Assembly (NCBI RefSeq): GCF_024170505.1 | Contig: NZ_JALJYG010000003.1 | Location: 62,001-126,000 of the forward strand | DNA length: 64,000 nucleotides | Source of the DNA: Methanocalculus alkaliphilus | GTDB lineage: Archaea; Halobacteriota; Methanomicrobia; Methanomicrobiales; Methanocorpusculaceae | Direction of reading: 5' to 3' | In this document: one piece after another, positions 18,838 to 27,699 of the stretch | How positions within the stretch are numbered: position 1 is the first letter of the stretch | How the letters are laid out: each line of letters begins with the position of its first letter | Notes under the pieces: model-generated | What the model was told of the DNA's origin: nothing | Seen by the model: only the letters and a program-made list of their open reading frames with translations | The model's database searches: none | Made by a program: the position numbers and the translations under genes

Positions 18838-19104
18838 TCAGCTGATGATCGACATGATACTCCGAAAACCCTCCCCCTGCAGATCGTCACACCAGACCTT
18901 TGTCACAGTTTTGAGGTTAACCTCTTCTGAAGCCCCGCTCCTTGAACAGTACGCACGGGCAGGGGAGACCACCTTCTTCCCTTTTGCCTCAAAATGCGTC
19001 GAGTGAACACAGAAGCGGCACCGATCAAGTGTAACAGGTTTCTTTGGCAGGCAGGCAACCATACCGTTCTCAACGACCAGAATTCTCAGGCGGGCATCAT
19101 CCAT
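18838..19104 (-). CDS. Small cysteine-containing protein coupled to YkgJ-like gene
   Basis: An 88-residue protein I do not recognise. Six cysteines (VACLP, DRCRFCVH, AYCSRS, VWCDD) and one nearby His could bind zinc or an Fe-S cluster. The ATG at 19104 lies inside the last codons of the upstream gene (8-nt overlap) and follows GGTGG, so translation is coupled. The partner is also a cysteine-cluster protein, suggesting the two act together on a metal or redox task. Function unknown. Confidence 0.6.
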   Translation of the reverse strand: MDDARLRILVVENGMVACLPKKPVTLDRCRFCVHSTHFEAKGKKVVSPARAYCSRSGASEEVNLKTVTKVWCDDLQGEGFRSIMSIIS

Positions 19105-19582
19105 AATAAACCACCGTATACCCGTCTTTTTGTAATGCTTCCTGAACCTTCTGCTTCCAGACAGTGTCATCAGACCCTCCATACAGCGAAACGAGTTCTG
19201 ACCACCGCCTCGTTAGATCAGGATCATCGGTTTTGATATCCCTGCGTCCCTTCATCTCACCACATACGATATCATCACGTCCGATTCTTCCGGTGCAGCA
19301 GACATACTCACGGCAAAAGCGGGGGCGTGATCCATGGATAGTACAAATAATCCTCTCTTCAGCTTCCTTTCTGAGAAAAGGACATGCATGTGGATGATCT
19401 CTGAAATATGACCGATCCTTCAGAAGATCCGATCTTCCGGGATCCGGAATTGCACGAAATGTCTCCCTGGTCAGGGTGAGGGTGCACCGGTACGTAGTGC
19501 CAGTCTGCTGATCGATTCTGATATACCGTCCAAACCCATTGCAGCAACGCCCGCAGAGGGTACAGGAAAACTCCGACTCCAT
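19097..19582 (-). CDS. YkgJ-family cysteine cluster protein
   Basis: A 161-residue protein with the UPF0153/YkgJ pattern: CTLCGRCCNGFG near the N-terminus, then CPFL, a CTIHGSRPRFCREYVCC block and an Arg-rich segment. The conserved cysteines are thought to bind zinc or iron; the family has no settled function. The ATG at 19582 follows GAGAGGAATGAT, a good ribosome-binding site; longer frames lack one and run into the divergent nucleotidyltransferase promoter. It overlaps the next small Cys protein by 8 nt. Confidence 0.8.
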   Translation of the reverse strand: MESEFSCTLCGRCCNGFGRYIRIDQQTGTTYRCTLTLTRETFRAIPDPGRSDLLKDRSYFRDHPHACPFLRKEAEERIICTIHGSRPRFCREYVCCTGRIGRDDIVCGEMKGRRDIKTDDPDLTRRWSELVSLYGGSDDTVWKQKVQEALQKDGYTVVYYG

Positions 19583-19667
19583 ATCATTCCTCTCTGGCTC
19601 CGGGTAGATAAGAGTATGGCAGGTCAAAACACCACTATTAACTGGAAATGATGACCATCTCATTATC

Positions 19668-20846
19668 ATGAAAGTCTGTATCATGTGTGGGGGGGAGGGG
19701 ACCCGTCTCCGCCCTTTGACCTTTGAGAGGCCAAAGCCGACGATTCCCATCGGAGGGGTTCCCTCGATCCAGCATCTGGTCATTCATCTCGCCAACCTCG
19801 GCTTTACTGATATCGTCATCACACTTGGCTATCTGGGGGATCGGATACGGGAGGCGCTTGGTGACGGATCGCTCTACTCTGCAGATATCACCTATGTCGA
19901 GGAGAAGACAAAGCTTGGAACCGCCGGATCAGTCAAGAATGCAGAGGAATACCTTGAGGGAACACCCTTCCTTGTCGTCGGAGGAGACCATGTTACAGAT
20001 ATTAACCTCCTTGAGTTTTACCGTGAACACAAAAAGAACGGTGCCATCACCTCAATCGGATTGATCAGCATCGACGATCCATCTGAATACGGGATTGCAG
20101 AACTTGATGCAACCTTCACCATCCGCAGGTTCAAAGAGAAGCCTTCTCCCGGTGAGATCTTCTCGAATCTCGCATCCACAGGAATGTATGTCTGCAATTC
20201 TGAGATCTTTGATTACATCCCCACCGGCAGAAAGTTTGACTTCGCACGGGATCTCTTCCCGGCCCTGATGCATGATGGCAGGACCATCAAGGGCTGGCTT
20301 GCCAGGGGAAACTGGACCGATGTCGGATCCCCATCGATGCTCAGGCAGGCGGAACGCTGGAAACTGGCTGATATCGGTATGACAACAATCAAGGGAACCC
20401 TCTCTGTCAGGGATGCACAGATCACAGGACCTGTCCGGTTTGGTGACGCCATCTCTCTGGGATCACGATCACGCATCATCGGCCCGGTCTCCATCGGAGA
20501 GGGGGCAACGATTGGAGAGGATGTTATCATCGGCCCCTACACATCCATCGGAGATCACTGTGTGATCTCAAATGGCTCCAAGATCTTCTCATCATCCATA
20601 TACTCAGGAGTCAGGATCGGGACCGGTTCAACAATCAGCGGGAGTATCATCGACAATGATGTTGTCATCAGAGATGGCTGCTCAATTGAGAATGATACCG
20701 TCATCGGTCCACGTGCTTCCATAGGAGAGGGGGTCGTCGTCCATTCACGAACCCGGCTCTGGCCTGAGGTTAACGTTCAGCCAGGGACAGTGGTAAAAGA
20801 GTACGTCCTGAATGATGCATATGACACCCGGCATGAGGGGTCATAG
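19668..20846 (+). CDS. Sugar-1-phosphate nucleotidyltransferase with left-handed beta-helix
   Basis: A 392-residue NDP-sugar pyrophosphorylase. The N-terminal Rossmann-like domain begins with MCGGEGTRLRPLTFERPKP, the nucleotide-binding signature, followed by GGDHVTDINLLEFY. From about residue 245 to 370 the chain has hexapeptide repeats (IGPVSIGEGATIGEDVIIGP), a left-handed beta-helix. It likely makes GDP-mannose, dTDP-glucose or UDP-glucose for surface glycans; the exact substrate cannot be read from these motifs. It is transcribed alone, divergent from the YkgJ gene. Confidence 0.88.
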   Translation: MKVCIMCGGEGTRLRPLTFERPKPTIPIGGVPSIQHLVIHLANLGFTDIVITLGYLGDRIREALGDGSLYSADITYVEEKTKLGTAGSVKNAEEYLEGTPFLVVGGDHVTDINLLEFYREHKKNGAITSIGLISIDDPSEYGIAELDATFTIRRFKEKPSPGEIFSNLASTGMYVCNSEIFDYIPTGRKFDFARDLFPALMHDGRTIKGWLARGNWTDVGSPSMLRQAERWKLADIGMTTIKGTLSVRDAQITGPVRFGDAISLGSRSRIIGPVSIGEGATIGEDVIIGPYTSIGDHCVISNGSKIFSSSIYSGVRIGTGSTISGSIIDNDVVIRDGCSIENDTVIGPRASIGEGVVVHSRTRLWPEVNVQPGTVVKEYVLNDAYDTRHEGS

Positions 20847-20856
20847 AACCCCTGCT

Positions 20857-21642
20857 TCAGCTATGTGGTACAAGCCGGTGGGTGATAGCAACGAGTGGGT
20901 GTCTGGCATAGTCCAGAACCACAATATCATCGAGTGAGTGAAGGTTCATGGTATTAGCCGTCCTCTCCAGCCCAAGCTCGATATCCTCGGTTATATCGAT
21001 GATATACGCCTCCAGATGCCTGATGCCGAGCCGCTTGGCAGCAACGGCGCGATGGTGGCCATCCACCATGATCAGCTTCCCCGGCTGCCTGACAGCGATG
21101 ACAGGTTCGGCCAGACCTTTTCTGATCTCGTACATCCTCCCCTCAAGTTCATCCTGATAGATCTTTGCCTGGGTCGGCCGGAGCTTGTCGACGGGAATCA
21201 TGCCCCGGTCAAGGGTCGGTTCGATCCCGTACAGCTTGGTGAGGGTCTTCATAAAGTTAAAGACCTTCTCCGGGGATACATGCTCAATCTGGGAGCGGAT
21301 AACATCAGCATTTGAGATGATACCGACGAGTTCGTTCTTCTCGTCGATTACCGGGAGTTTCTGAATGCCTGATCGGAAGATGACCCGTGCCGCATCGGTG
21401 ATGCACATCTCGGGATCGGCAACGATCAGGTGGCGTGACATGATCTGGTCGATACGGGTTGATGGATGGACCCCGATGATATCCCGTGCGGAGATATAAC
21501 CGACGACCTTCTTTCCCCGGACGACAGGAAAACCGTCATGATGAGTCGATCTGATATGGGAGATAACATCCTTTACCGTTCCAGCCGCCTCGACCGTCAC
21601 AACGTCGTAGGTCATATAGTCACTGACCTTCTTCTTCTCCAT
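20857..21642 (-). CDS. CBS domain pair fused to ParB-like domain
   Basis: A 261-residue protein. Residues 1-120 hold two CBS domains (VSDYMTYDVVTVEAAGTV and DQIMSRHLIVADPEMCITDAA), which usually sense adenine nucleotides. Residues about 145-235 are ParB/Srx-like (PVDKLRPTQAKIY ... IMVDGHHRAVAAKRLG), where GHHR is the conserved nucleotide-binding or catalytic motif. This fusion is known from methanogens and lacks a DNA-binding HTH, so chromosome partition is unlikely; a nucleotide-regulated kinase or nuclease is possible. The ATG at 21642 is chosen over the GTG at 21660. Confidence 0.82.
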   Translation of the reverse strand: MEKKKVSDYMTYDVVTVEAAGTVKDVISHIRSTHHDGFPVVRGKKVVGYISARDIIGVHPSTRIDQIMSRHLIVADPEMCITDAARVIFRSGIQKLPVIDEKNELVGIISNADVIRSQIEHVSPEKVFNFMKTLTKLYGIEPTLDRGMIPVDKLRPTQAKIYQDELEGRMYEIRKGLAEPVIAVRQPGKLIMVDGHHRAVAAKRLGIRHLEAYIIDITEDIELGLERTANTMNLHSLDDIVVLDYARHPLVAITHRLVPHS

Positions 21643-21695
21643 TGGTATTGATATTCCCACAAAACACCATCAAAGCATCGGTCTTTAAAAAAGTA

Positions 21696-22178
21696 TCAGT
21701 TGACAGGAATTGTCCTTCCTGTCTCCTTCTCGGACAACTTCAGCCGGATCTCAAGGACTCCGTTTTTAAAGGAAGCTTGTGCACTCTCCTCATCAACATC
21801 GCCAGGGAGGCGGACGACGCGGCGCATCGATCCATAGACTCGCTCCCTCATGAAGTAGTTCTCCTCTTCCTCCTTCTTCTCTTCCCGCCGTTCTGTTGAT
21901 ATCTCAAGGGTCCGTGGATCATGGAGCCGGACATTGACCTGCTCCTTCTCGATTCCCGGAAGATCCGCGACGACGACAACGTCGCCCTCATGCTCACAGA
22001 CATCAACCCGGAACTCCCCTCTGACAGCCGGGATAAGGCGATCTGCCGCCCCCCCCTCAGGGAGCAGTGTCCTGCCTCCGGAGAAGAGATCCTGGAAACG
22101 GGTCTCCATCTCTCCCATCATCTCATCAATCTCATGGCCAAGTGAGCCGAACGGATATCTTCGCCTACGCCATACCAT
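21696..22178 (-). CDS. hsp20: Small heat-shock protein, Hsp20/alpha-crystallin family
   Basis: A 160-residue chaperone that binds unfolding proteins. The alpha-crystallin domain runs from about residue 54 to 145: FRVDVCEHEGDVVVVADLPGIEKE at its start and the GVLEIRL motif near its end. The N-terminal region has the usual hydrophobic, Phe/Met-rich character, and a short IPV tail (the I-x-I/V motif) ends the protein. GGAGGT precedes the ATG, and two inverted repeats lie in the upstream region. Confidence 0.93.
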   Translation of the reverse strand: MVWRRRRYPFGSLGHEIDEMMGEMETRFQDLFSGGRTLLPEGGAADRLIPAVRGEFRVDVCEHEGDVVVVADLPGIEKEQVNVRLHDPRTLEISTERREEKKEEEENYFMRERVYGSMRRVVRLPGDVDEESAQASFKNGVLEIRLKLSEKETGRTIPVN

Positions 22179-22194
22179 AGTTTGTACCTCCAGA

Positions 22195-22225
22195 CCACAC
22201 AGGGTGTGTGGTTAACCTTCGGTTA
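22195..22225. promoter_or_regulatory. Two inverted repeats upstream of hsp20
   Basis: CCACACA-GGG-TGTGTGG (22195-22211) and TAACC-TTC-GGTTA (22213-22225) lie side by side, 17-47 nt before the hsp20 start. An A/T-rich box near 22236-22245 would place transcription start close to the second repeat. The arrangement suits an operator downstream of the TATA box (as for archaeal heat-shock regulators such as Phr) or a 5'-UTR hairpin acting as a thermosensor. Confidence 0.5.
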
Positions 22226-22437
22226 GGAATAGCAAGAACATAATTTTTTCTATGGTGCCAATGCTTATCCCTGGTATGGGATCATCATAAAGGAATGAGG
22301 GGGCTGTCATAGTAGCGAGCCCGTCATCCCGGTAATCACGGGAGTGAGTGCGTCTCGATCCAATGCCATGGTCCGGACCGGATGCTGATATTTTTTGTAG
22401 TACCAGAGCAGAGAGAGTACAATTCAGGAGATCGAAG

Positions 22438-22776
22438 ATGGAGATCACACCGACAGAGATACAGAATATCCGATTTTTGAAAGTATCCGGCAGAATCGAC
22501 TCTTCCAACGCCCCCGACGCTGAAGAGAAACTCCGGGGATATGCAGAGGGCGGGGACGGCCCGGTCATCATCGACGGGAGTGAACTGACATATATCAGCA
22601 GTGGCGGCCTTCGCGTCCTGCTTACCATCGAAAAAGGGTTGGCAAAAGAGGACCGGCATATCATCCTCTGCTCCCTCCGTCCGGATGTTGAGAAGATCTT
22701 CAGACTGACCGGTTTTTCATCCATCTTTTCCATCCATCCCTCCATTGATGCCGCTATGGCGTATCTTCAGGGATAG
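22438..22776 (+). CDS. STAS-domain anti-sigma-factor-antagonist-like protein
   Basis: A 112-residue STAS protein. It has the core sequence VSGRIDSSNAPDAEEKL and the phospho-acceptor-type loop LTYISSGGLRVLL, where the Ser pair corresponds to the phosphorylated serine of SpoIIAA. Archaea have no bacterial sigma factors, so a different partner must be assumed. The ATG at 22438 follows AGGAGATCGAAG, which decides the start. No partner kinase or phosphatase gene is next to it. Confidence 0.88.
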   Translation: MEITPTEIQNIRFLKVSGRIDSSNAPDAEEKLRGYAEGGDGPVIIDGSELTYISSGGLRVLLTIEKGLAKEDRHIILCSLRPDVEKIFRLTGFSSIFSIHPSIDAAMAYLQG

Positions 22777-22889
22777 AGCCTGGAGTCAAATTGTAAACGG
22801 CGGCATCCAGATGCGAGGATAAGGAGAGGATCAGAATCACCTATCCATCCTAACGAAGCATTATCTGGATCAATACCATTACAGAAGAT

Positions 22890-23570
22890 ATGCATATCCA
22901 TACGCCCATCCTGATCGTGGGAATTCTGATCTCCCTGCTCATCCTTATCTCCCCCGTCAATGCAGCAGAGACGGGATCTGTTGAGATCATCTCAGACCCT
23001 GGCAACGCCGAGGTCTATATCACGGGCCAGTTCCGGGGCTACACCCCCATCACCATCAGCGAACTCAGACCCGGACTGACCCGGATCTCTGTGAGGAGGC
23101 CAAACTACCAGAACTGGGACGGGGTCGCCTACATTACACCGGGTGCAACCGTCCGGCTTGAGCCGGAACTTGCACGAACAGGAACTGTTTTCCGAAATAC
23201 CGGAAACATCGTCATCACCACACATCCGGAAGCGGTTGTATTGCAGAATCAGAACTATGTCGGAGTGACAGATGAGGACGGGAGCCTCATTATCGCACGG
23301 ACCGACCTGGGCGCCCACCTGATAACAATAGAGAAAGAGGGGTATTACAGTTATCAGGAGTATACCACCGTCTATCCGGGGAAGACGTCCGGTATTGTGA
23401 AAGAGCTTCAGCCACTCACCACACCGGAACCTGCCCCACCGGTCCCGACTCCTGATCTCCGGGTATCGCCTGTTCCGACACCGCCTGAGCAGAGTGCGCC
23501 GGCCCCTGCAATCATCATCGCAGGGATCGTCGCAGCATCATTGGCAGCAGGAGTTATGCGCCGGTTCTGA
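22890..23570 (+). CDS. PEGA-domain surface protein
   Basis: A 226-residue secreted or membrane-anchored protein. Residues 1-26 form a signal peptide (hydrophobic core [14 protein letters not shown], then NAAE). Two PEGA-type beta domains follow: about 29-95 ([19 protein letters not shown]) and 105-170 ([17 protein letters not shown]). A Pro/Thr-rich linker ([10 protein letters not shown]) leads to a C-terminal membrane helix ending in RRF, the pattern of archaeal cell-surface anchoring. It converges on leuB with a 17-nt overlap. Confidence 0.83.
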   Translation: MHIHTPILIVGILISLLILISPVNAAETGSVEIISDPGNAEVYITGQFRGYTPITISELRPGLTRISVRRPNYQNWDGVAYITPGATVRLEPELARTGTVFRNTGNIVITTHPEAVVLQNQNYVGVTDEDGSLIIARTDLGAHLITIEKEGYYSYQEYTTVYPGKTSGIVKELQPLTTPEPAPPVPTPDLRVSPVPTPPEQSAPAPAIIIAGIVAASLAAGVMRRF

Positions 23571-24672
23571 TCTGTTCTGCTATCCAGTCGCCGACACTGC
23601 TCGTCGACTGGCTGCCACCCATATCTTTTGTGACATGGCCGGCGATAATCGATGACTCGATTCCTCTGATGACGGCATCAGCAGCTTCTTTCTCCCCGAT
23701 ATTCTCAAGCAGAAGTGCGCCGGCCCAGATCGTCGCAAGGGGGTTTGCGATATTCATCCCTTTGTACTTCGGGGCAGAGCCATGGATCGGCTCAAACATT
23801 GAGATTCCATCAGGGTTGATGTTTCCACCGGGTGCGAGACCAAGGCCCCCCTGAATCATCGCTCCAAGGTCAGTGATGATATCCCCAAACATATTCGGGG
23901 TGACAACGACATCGAACCATTCAGGGTTCTTGACAAACCACATCGTCACCGCATCGACAAAGGTGAAATCGGTCTTGACATCAGGATATCTGCCCGAAAC
24001 CGAGGTGAAGACCTCACGCCAGAGTCCGTAGATGTCGGAGAGGACGTTGGCCTTATCAACCGATGTGCAGCTCTTCTCCCTCTCCTGGGCACGCTCAAAG
24101 GCATAATTGATGACCCGCTCTGCACCCTCCCTGGTGATGAGGCCGATCTGGTAGGCGACCTCCGTCGCATCACTCTCAACATCAACGCCGAATTTGATGG
24201 AGTAGAGATTGCGGATCACCTCAAGGCTCGTCTTCTCAGATCCAGTAAACCGTGATCCGATACCGACATAGAAGTCCTCGGTATTCTCCCTCACAACAAG
24301 GAAATCGATATCCTCGGGCTTCTTGTTGGCAAGGGGTGTGGTGACGCCATCCAGAAGCTTGATCGGGCGGAGATTGATATACTGGTCAAAATGGAACCTG
24401 AGGGCAAGGAGAATACCCTTCTCAATAATGCCGGGTTTGACGCGATCATCGCCCAATGCACCAAAATAGATCGAGTCACAGGCTTCAAGACCGGTGATAT
24501 CTTCCTCGGTCAGAAGTTCTCCGGTCCTGAGGTACCGTTCCGATCCAATATCGAAGTTGACCCAGTCGATATCAAAGTTGAACCGCTCACCGGCGGCATC
24601 CAGGACAGTGACTCCTGCATCAATGATCTCAGGTCCGATTCCATCTCCATCTATACGTGCTACTCTGTGCAT
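23554..24672 (-). CDS. leuB: 3-isopropylmalate dehydrogenase-type decarboxylating dehydrogenase
   Basis: A 372-residue member of the isocitrate/isopropylmalate dehydrogenase family: [12 protein letters not shown] at the N-terminus, [12 protein letters not shown] for substrate binding, and the metal/NAD site in [21 protein letters not shown]. It is third in an operon behind leuC and leuD, overlapping leuD by 13 nt. Methanogens hold two such pathways: leucine synthesis and coenzyme B synthesis (homoisocitrate, AksF). Leucine is favoured here by the leuD loop, but not proven. Confidence 0.87.
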   Translation of the reverse strand: MHRVARIDGDGIGPEIIDAGVTVLDAAGERFNFDIDWVNFDIGSERYLRTGELLTEEDITGLEACDSIYFGALGDDRVKPGIIEKGILLALRFHFDQYINLRPIKLLDGVTTPLANKKPEDIDFLVVRENTEDFYVGIGSRFTGSEKTSLEVIRNLYSIKFGVDVESDATEVAYQIGLITREGAERVINYAFERAQEREKSCTSVDKANVLSDIYGLWREVFTSVSGRYPDVKTDFTFVDAVTMWFVKNPEWFDVVVTPNMFGDIITDLGAMIQGGLGLAPGGNINPDGISMFEPIHGSAPKYKGMNIANPLATIWAGALLLENIGEKEAADAVIRGIESSIIAGHVTKDMGGSQSTSSVGDWIAEQIRTGA

Positions 24673-25154
24673 GTCTTCACCTCCGGGTGCGCCCGCGCAT
24701 AGGCGACGAGCCCCCCCGCTTTTATTATTTCAAGAAGGAATTCCGGAACAGGATCGATCGGGTATCGCTTCCCGGCCGACTCAATATATCCTTCATCCGT
24801 ATTTACAATCAGTTCTGCCCCATCCGCAATAGCTCCGGCATCTTCACAGACAAGCGGAAGAAGTCCGGTATTAATGGCATTTCGATAAAATATCCTCGCA
24901 TACGACTCAGCGACGATCACCCGGACACCGGAGCCCCGGATAGCAAGGGGTGCATGCTCACGTGACGAGCCACAGCCAAAGTTGCGGCCACCGACGATGA
25001 TATCCCCTTCTTCAGCCTGCTTTGAAAAGTCGTCACGGGTTCCCTCAAACGCATGTGAGGCAAGTTCTTTTTCATCATAGATCGTCAGAAAACGACCCGG
25101 TATGATTGCATCCGTATCGATATCGTTGCCAAATTTCCAGACACGCATCGCCAT
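24660..25154 (-). CDS. leuD: 3-isopropylmalate dehydratase small subunit
   Basis: A 164-residue swivel-domain subunit that completes the aconitase-like active site with LeuC. Motifs are [19 protein letters not shown] and [17 protein letters not shown]. The loop that sets substrate choice reads FLTI; homoaconitases of methanogens carry an Arg here (YLRT), so its absence argues for isopropylmalate rather than homoaconitate. It overlaps leuC by one base (TAATG) and leuB by 13 nt. Confidence 0.87.
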   Translation of the reverse strand: MAMRVWKFGNDIDTDAIIPGRFLTIYDEKELASHAFEGTRDDFSKQAEEGDIIVGGRNFGCGSSREHAPLAIRGSGVRVIVAESYARIFYRNAINTGLLPLVCEDAGAIADGAELIVNTDEGYIESAGKRYPIDPVPEFLLEIIKAGGLVAYARAHPEVKTCTE

Positions 25155-26410
25155 TACACCCCCCTCGGATCAGTTATCTCACCATACAGGGCACTTGCCG
25201 CAGCCGTTGCCGGGGATGAGAGATAGACCTCAGCCTCCGTACTTCCCTGCCGTCCCCGGAAGTTCCGGTTGGATGTTGAGAGGGAGACTTCACCCGGTGC
25301 AAGGAGACCAAATGCCCCACCCATGCACGGACCACAGCAGGGCGCCTCGACAAGAGCGCCTGCCTCGACGAACCGTTCGATGAGCCCTGCACGGAGGGTC
25401 TTGAGATACTCGTCACGGGATGCCGGGATGATGATCACCCGCACCTTATCAGAGAAGGTCTCGTTACCCAGGACCTCGGCAGCCTCCTGCATATCCTCAA
25501 ACCTGCCGTTTGTGCAGGAGCCGATGAAGACCTGATCGACCTTTCGTCCTGCAACCTCCTCAACGGAGACGACATTATCGACATTATGGGGAACGGCAAC
25601 CTGTGGTGAGAGATCAGCGACATCATATGACCGCTGATCAAGATAGACGGCATCCGGATCAGGTGCGATATCGACGGGATCAAACGACCTCCGTTCCTTC
25701 AGATACGCCAGTGTCACCTCGTCAGGGGGGACGATCCCTGCCTTCCCACCCATCTCGATTGCCATATTACAGCAGGTCATCCTGCCCGGCATATCCATCT
25801 CGTTAAAAGCAGATCCACCAAACTCGAGCGCACGGTAGGTGGCACCATCTGCACCGATATCACCGGTAAGCCTGAGGATGAGATCCTTGGGGCCGACCCT
25901 GGGTGAGAACCGGCCTTCTGCTTTAACCCTGATACTCTCGGGGACCCGGAAGTACAGGGCACCGAACTTGAGGGCAAACCCCATATCGGTCGATCCGATA
26001 CCGGTTGCAAATGCCCCGACAGCTCCGTACATGCAGGTATGGGAGTCACTCCCGACAACGATATCGCCAGGAGCGACCCGCCCTTTCTCAAGAGCAACCT
26101 GGTGGCAGACACCTTCACGGAGATCATAATTAACAATTCCCTGATCCTCGGCAAATGCCCGCATCATCACGTGATTTTTTGCAGCCGGAATGGAATCGGC
26201 AGGGATCTGGTGATCGAAAAGGAGAATGATCTTCTCGGGATCAAAGACGCGTTCTCCCCCCATCTCCCAAAACTGGGTAATAGCAAGGGGTCCGGTGATG
26301 TCATGAATCATTGCGGCGTCTATTGGCGCCATAACGACATCACCAGCCTTCTTCTCCCTGTGACATCTTCGTGAGAATATCTTCTCAGCAACAGTCAATC
26401 CTCTGGCCAT
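25154..26410 (-). CDS. leuC: 3-isopropylmalate dehydratase large subunit
   Basis: A 418-residue aconitase-family protein that isomerises 2- to 3-isopropylmalate. The 4Fe-4S ligands are visible: [14 protein letters not shown] gives the first Cys, and CCGPCMGG the last pair, with [12 protein letters not shown] between. At 418 residues it is the shorter archaeal two-subunit form. It leads the leuC-leuD-leuB operon. The neighbouring plus-strand gene starts 109 nt away. Confidence 0.88.
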   Translation of the reverse strand: MARGLTVAEKIFSRRCHREKKAGDVVMAPIDAAMIHDITGPLAITQFWEMGGERVFDPEKIILLFDHQIPADSIPAAKNHVMMRAFAEDQGIVNYDLREGVCHQVALEKGRVAPGDIVVGSDSHTCMYGAVGAFATGIGSTDMGFALKFGALYFRVPESIRVKAEGRFSPRVGPKDLILRLTGDIGADGATYRALEFGGSAFNEMDMPGRMTCCNMAIEMGGKAGIVPPDEVTLAYLKERRSFDPVDIAPDPDAVYLDQRSYDVADLSPQVAVPHNVDNVVSVEEVAGRKVDQVFIGSCTNGRFEDMQEAAEVLGNETFSDKVRVIIIPASRDEYLKTLRAGLIERFVEAGALVEAPCCGPCMGGAFGLLAPGEVSLSTSNRNFRGRQGSTEAEVYLSSPATAAASALYGEITDPRGV

Positions 26411-26519
26411 CGGTGTACTTATCCTCCTTCATGCTATACTATTCTTTGGATGAGAAGAGATCGATTTCATATTTGCAGAAGAATCAGGCATAATGTGGAT
26501 ATCAGGCGGTGAATAACTC

Positions 26520-27119
26520 GTGCACAGTCAGACAGGCAGGCTGAAGCTGAAGGGAGAGCCGGCTAGAGAGGAGATAGAAGCGATCACATCACGCCTGATG
26601 GGAGCAGAGACGCGATCTGACCTGGGTGATCTGATCGCAGAGGAGCTGCTCAATTACACACCCTATGACCTGATGGAGATTGCTTCTGCCCTGAAGCAGG
26701 AGATTAGAAACCTGCCACCAGACTATCGTGAGGAACTCTCTGAATATACATCCGAGCAGATATTTGGGACATACCACAGGATTCTCCTGATGAAGAGAGA
26801 GAGAAAGATGAGATATTTGCAGGATCATCTCCATAATAAGGTGGTTTTTCTGACATACTGCCATACGATGAAAGAGGCCTGCCTCCAACCGAATCATGCG
26901 GGGAGTGCACACATGACCCCGATGGGGAGACTCCTCTACTATCTCCTCTCTGCGTTTCGCATCTTCGTGCTTCATGAATCGGTCCACCCGGTTGGAACGC
27001 CCTTTCCCGGAGGGCTCCGGGTGCAGGAGAAGGGAGGGGTGATCTACTGCCCTGTCCGGGATCGGGCGGATGAGGTGCTCTATGCGCTCTGCCGGTTCTG
27101 CCCGGCAGAACAGGGATAG
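26520..27119 (+). CDS. DUF2115-like methanogen protein
   Basis: A 199-residue mostly helical protein that I assign tentatively to DUF2115, an archaeal family of unknown function. Notable points: an acidic N-terminal helical region, a segment FLTYCHTMKEACLQPNH, and a C-terminal part with GTPFPGG, CPVRDRADEV and LCRFCP. The Cys pairs could bind a metal. The start is a GTG with GGCGGTGA upstream. It converges on the hemK-like gene with a 4-nt gap and stands alone. Confidence 0.55.
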   Translation: MHSQTGRLKLKGEPAREEIEAITSRLMGAETRSDLGDLIAEELLNYTPYDLMEIASALKQEIRNLPPDYREELSEYTSEQIFGTYHRILLMKRERKMRYLQDHLHNKVVFLTYCHTMKEACLQPNHAGSAHMTPMGRLLYYLLSAFRIFVLHESVHPVGTPFPGGLRVQEKGGVIYCPVRDRADEVLYALCRFCPAEQG

Positions 27120-27123
27120 GAAG

Positions 27124-27690
27124 TCATACCCGGCAGAGATCCCGCATACCAAGCAGGACGATGAGCTTCTCGCCTTCACATACTTCTTCTGCAACGGTAA
27201 AAGCGATCATTCCCGCTTCGGTAAAGAGGGTGGTCACCTCTGCAATACCGGTCAGGGAAGAGATAAGGAGAAGAATCCTGCCCTGTATGGTCAGGTGATC
27301 AGGAGCAGACGCAAGGAAGCGTCGAATTGTCCTTCTTCCATCCTCTCCGCCATCAAGTGCATATTCCAGCCAGTCATCCATCCGCTCCTCCGCAGTCGTC
27401 GGGAGATACGGAGGATTGAAGATGATGAGATCAAACCGGCCCCTGATACCGGAGAAGAGATCGGTCCTGATGACCGGAACACCACGGGAATACGCCATCC
27501 CGGCGGCATGAGGATTGATATCTGTCGCCACAACCCTTTCGGCTATGGGAAGCAGACCATACGAGATTTCGCCGCTTCCCGTCCCTATCTCAAGCACCTG
27601 ATCTCCCGGACGGAGAGCCCGGCGTGCCGCCTCAAGGAGGAGATGGGTATCCTCTGCAGGGGAGTAGACCTCGGGGTGATAGGGGGACAT
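27124..27690 (-). CDS. HemK2/PrmC-type protein glutamine methyltransferase
   Basis: A 188-residue SAM-dependent methyltransferase. YHPEVYSPAEDTHLLLE is typical of the archaeal/eukaryal HemK2 (Mtq2) group; VLEIGTGSGEI binds SAM and NPPY (IIFNPPYLP) is the amide-binding catalytic motif. The expected substrate is the GGQ glutamine of release factor aRF1. It is the last gene of the trmY-pus10-rpl21e-rpoF-DUF655-ksgA cluster, 9 nt after ksgA. Confidence 0.88.
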   Translation of the reverse strand: MSPYHPEVYSPAEDTHLLLEAARRALRPGDQVLEIGTGSGEISYGLLPIAERVVATDINPHAAGMAYSRGVPVIRTDLFSGIRGRFDLIIFNPPYLPTTAEERMDDWLEYALDGGEDGRRTIRRFLASAPDHLTIQGRILLLISSLTGIAEVTTLFTEAGMIAFTVAEEVCEGEKLIVLLGMRDLCRV

Positions 27691-27699
27691 AGATACGCA

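Noticed and set aside
22438-22776. Anti-sigma-factor antagonist function for the STAS protein
   Set aside because: Archaea lack sigma factors of the bacterial type and no partner kinase is adjacent, so only the fold is claimed.
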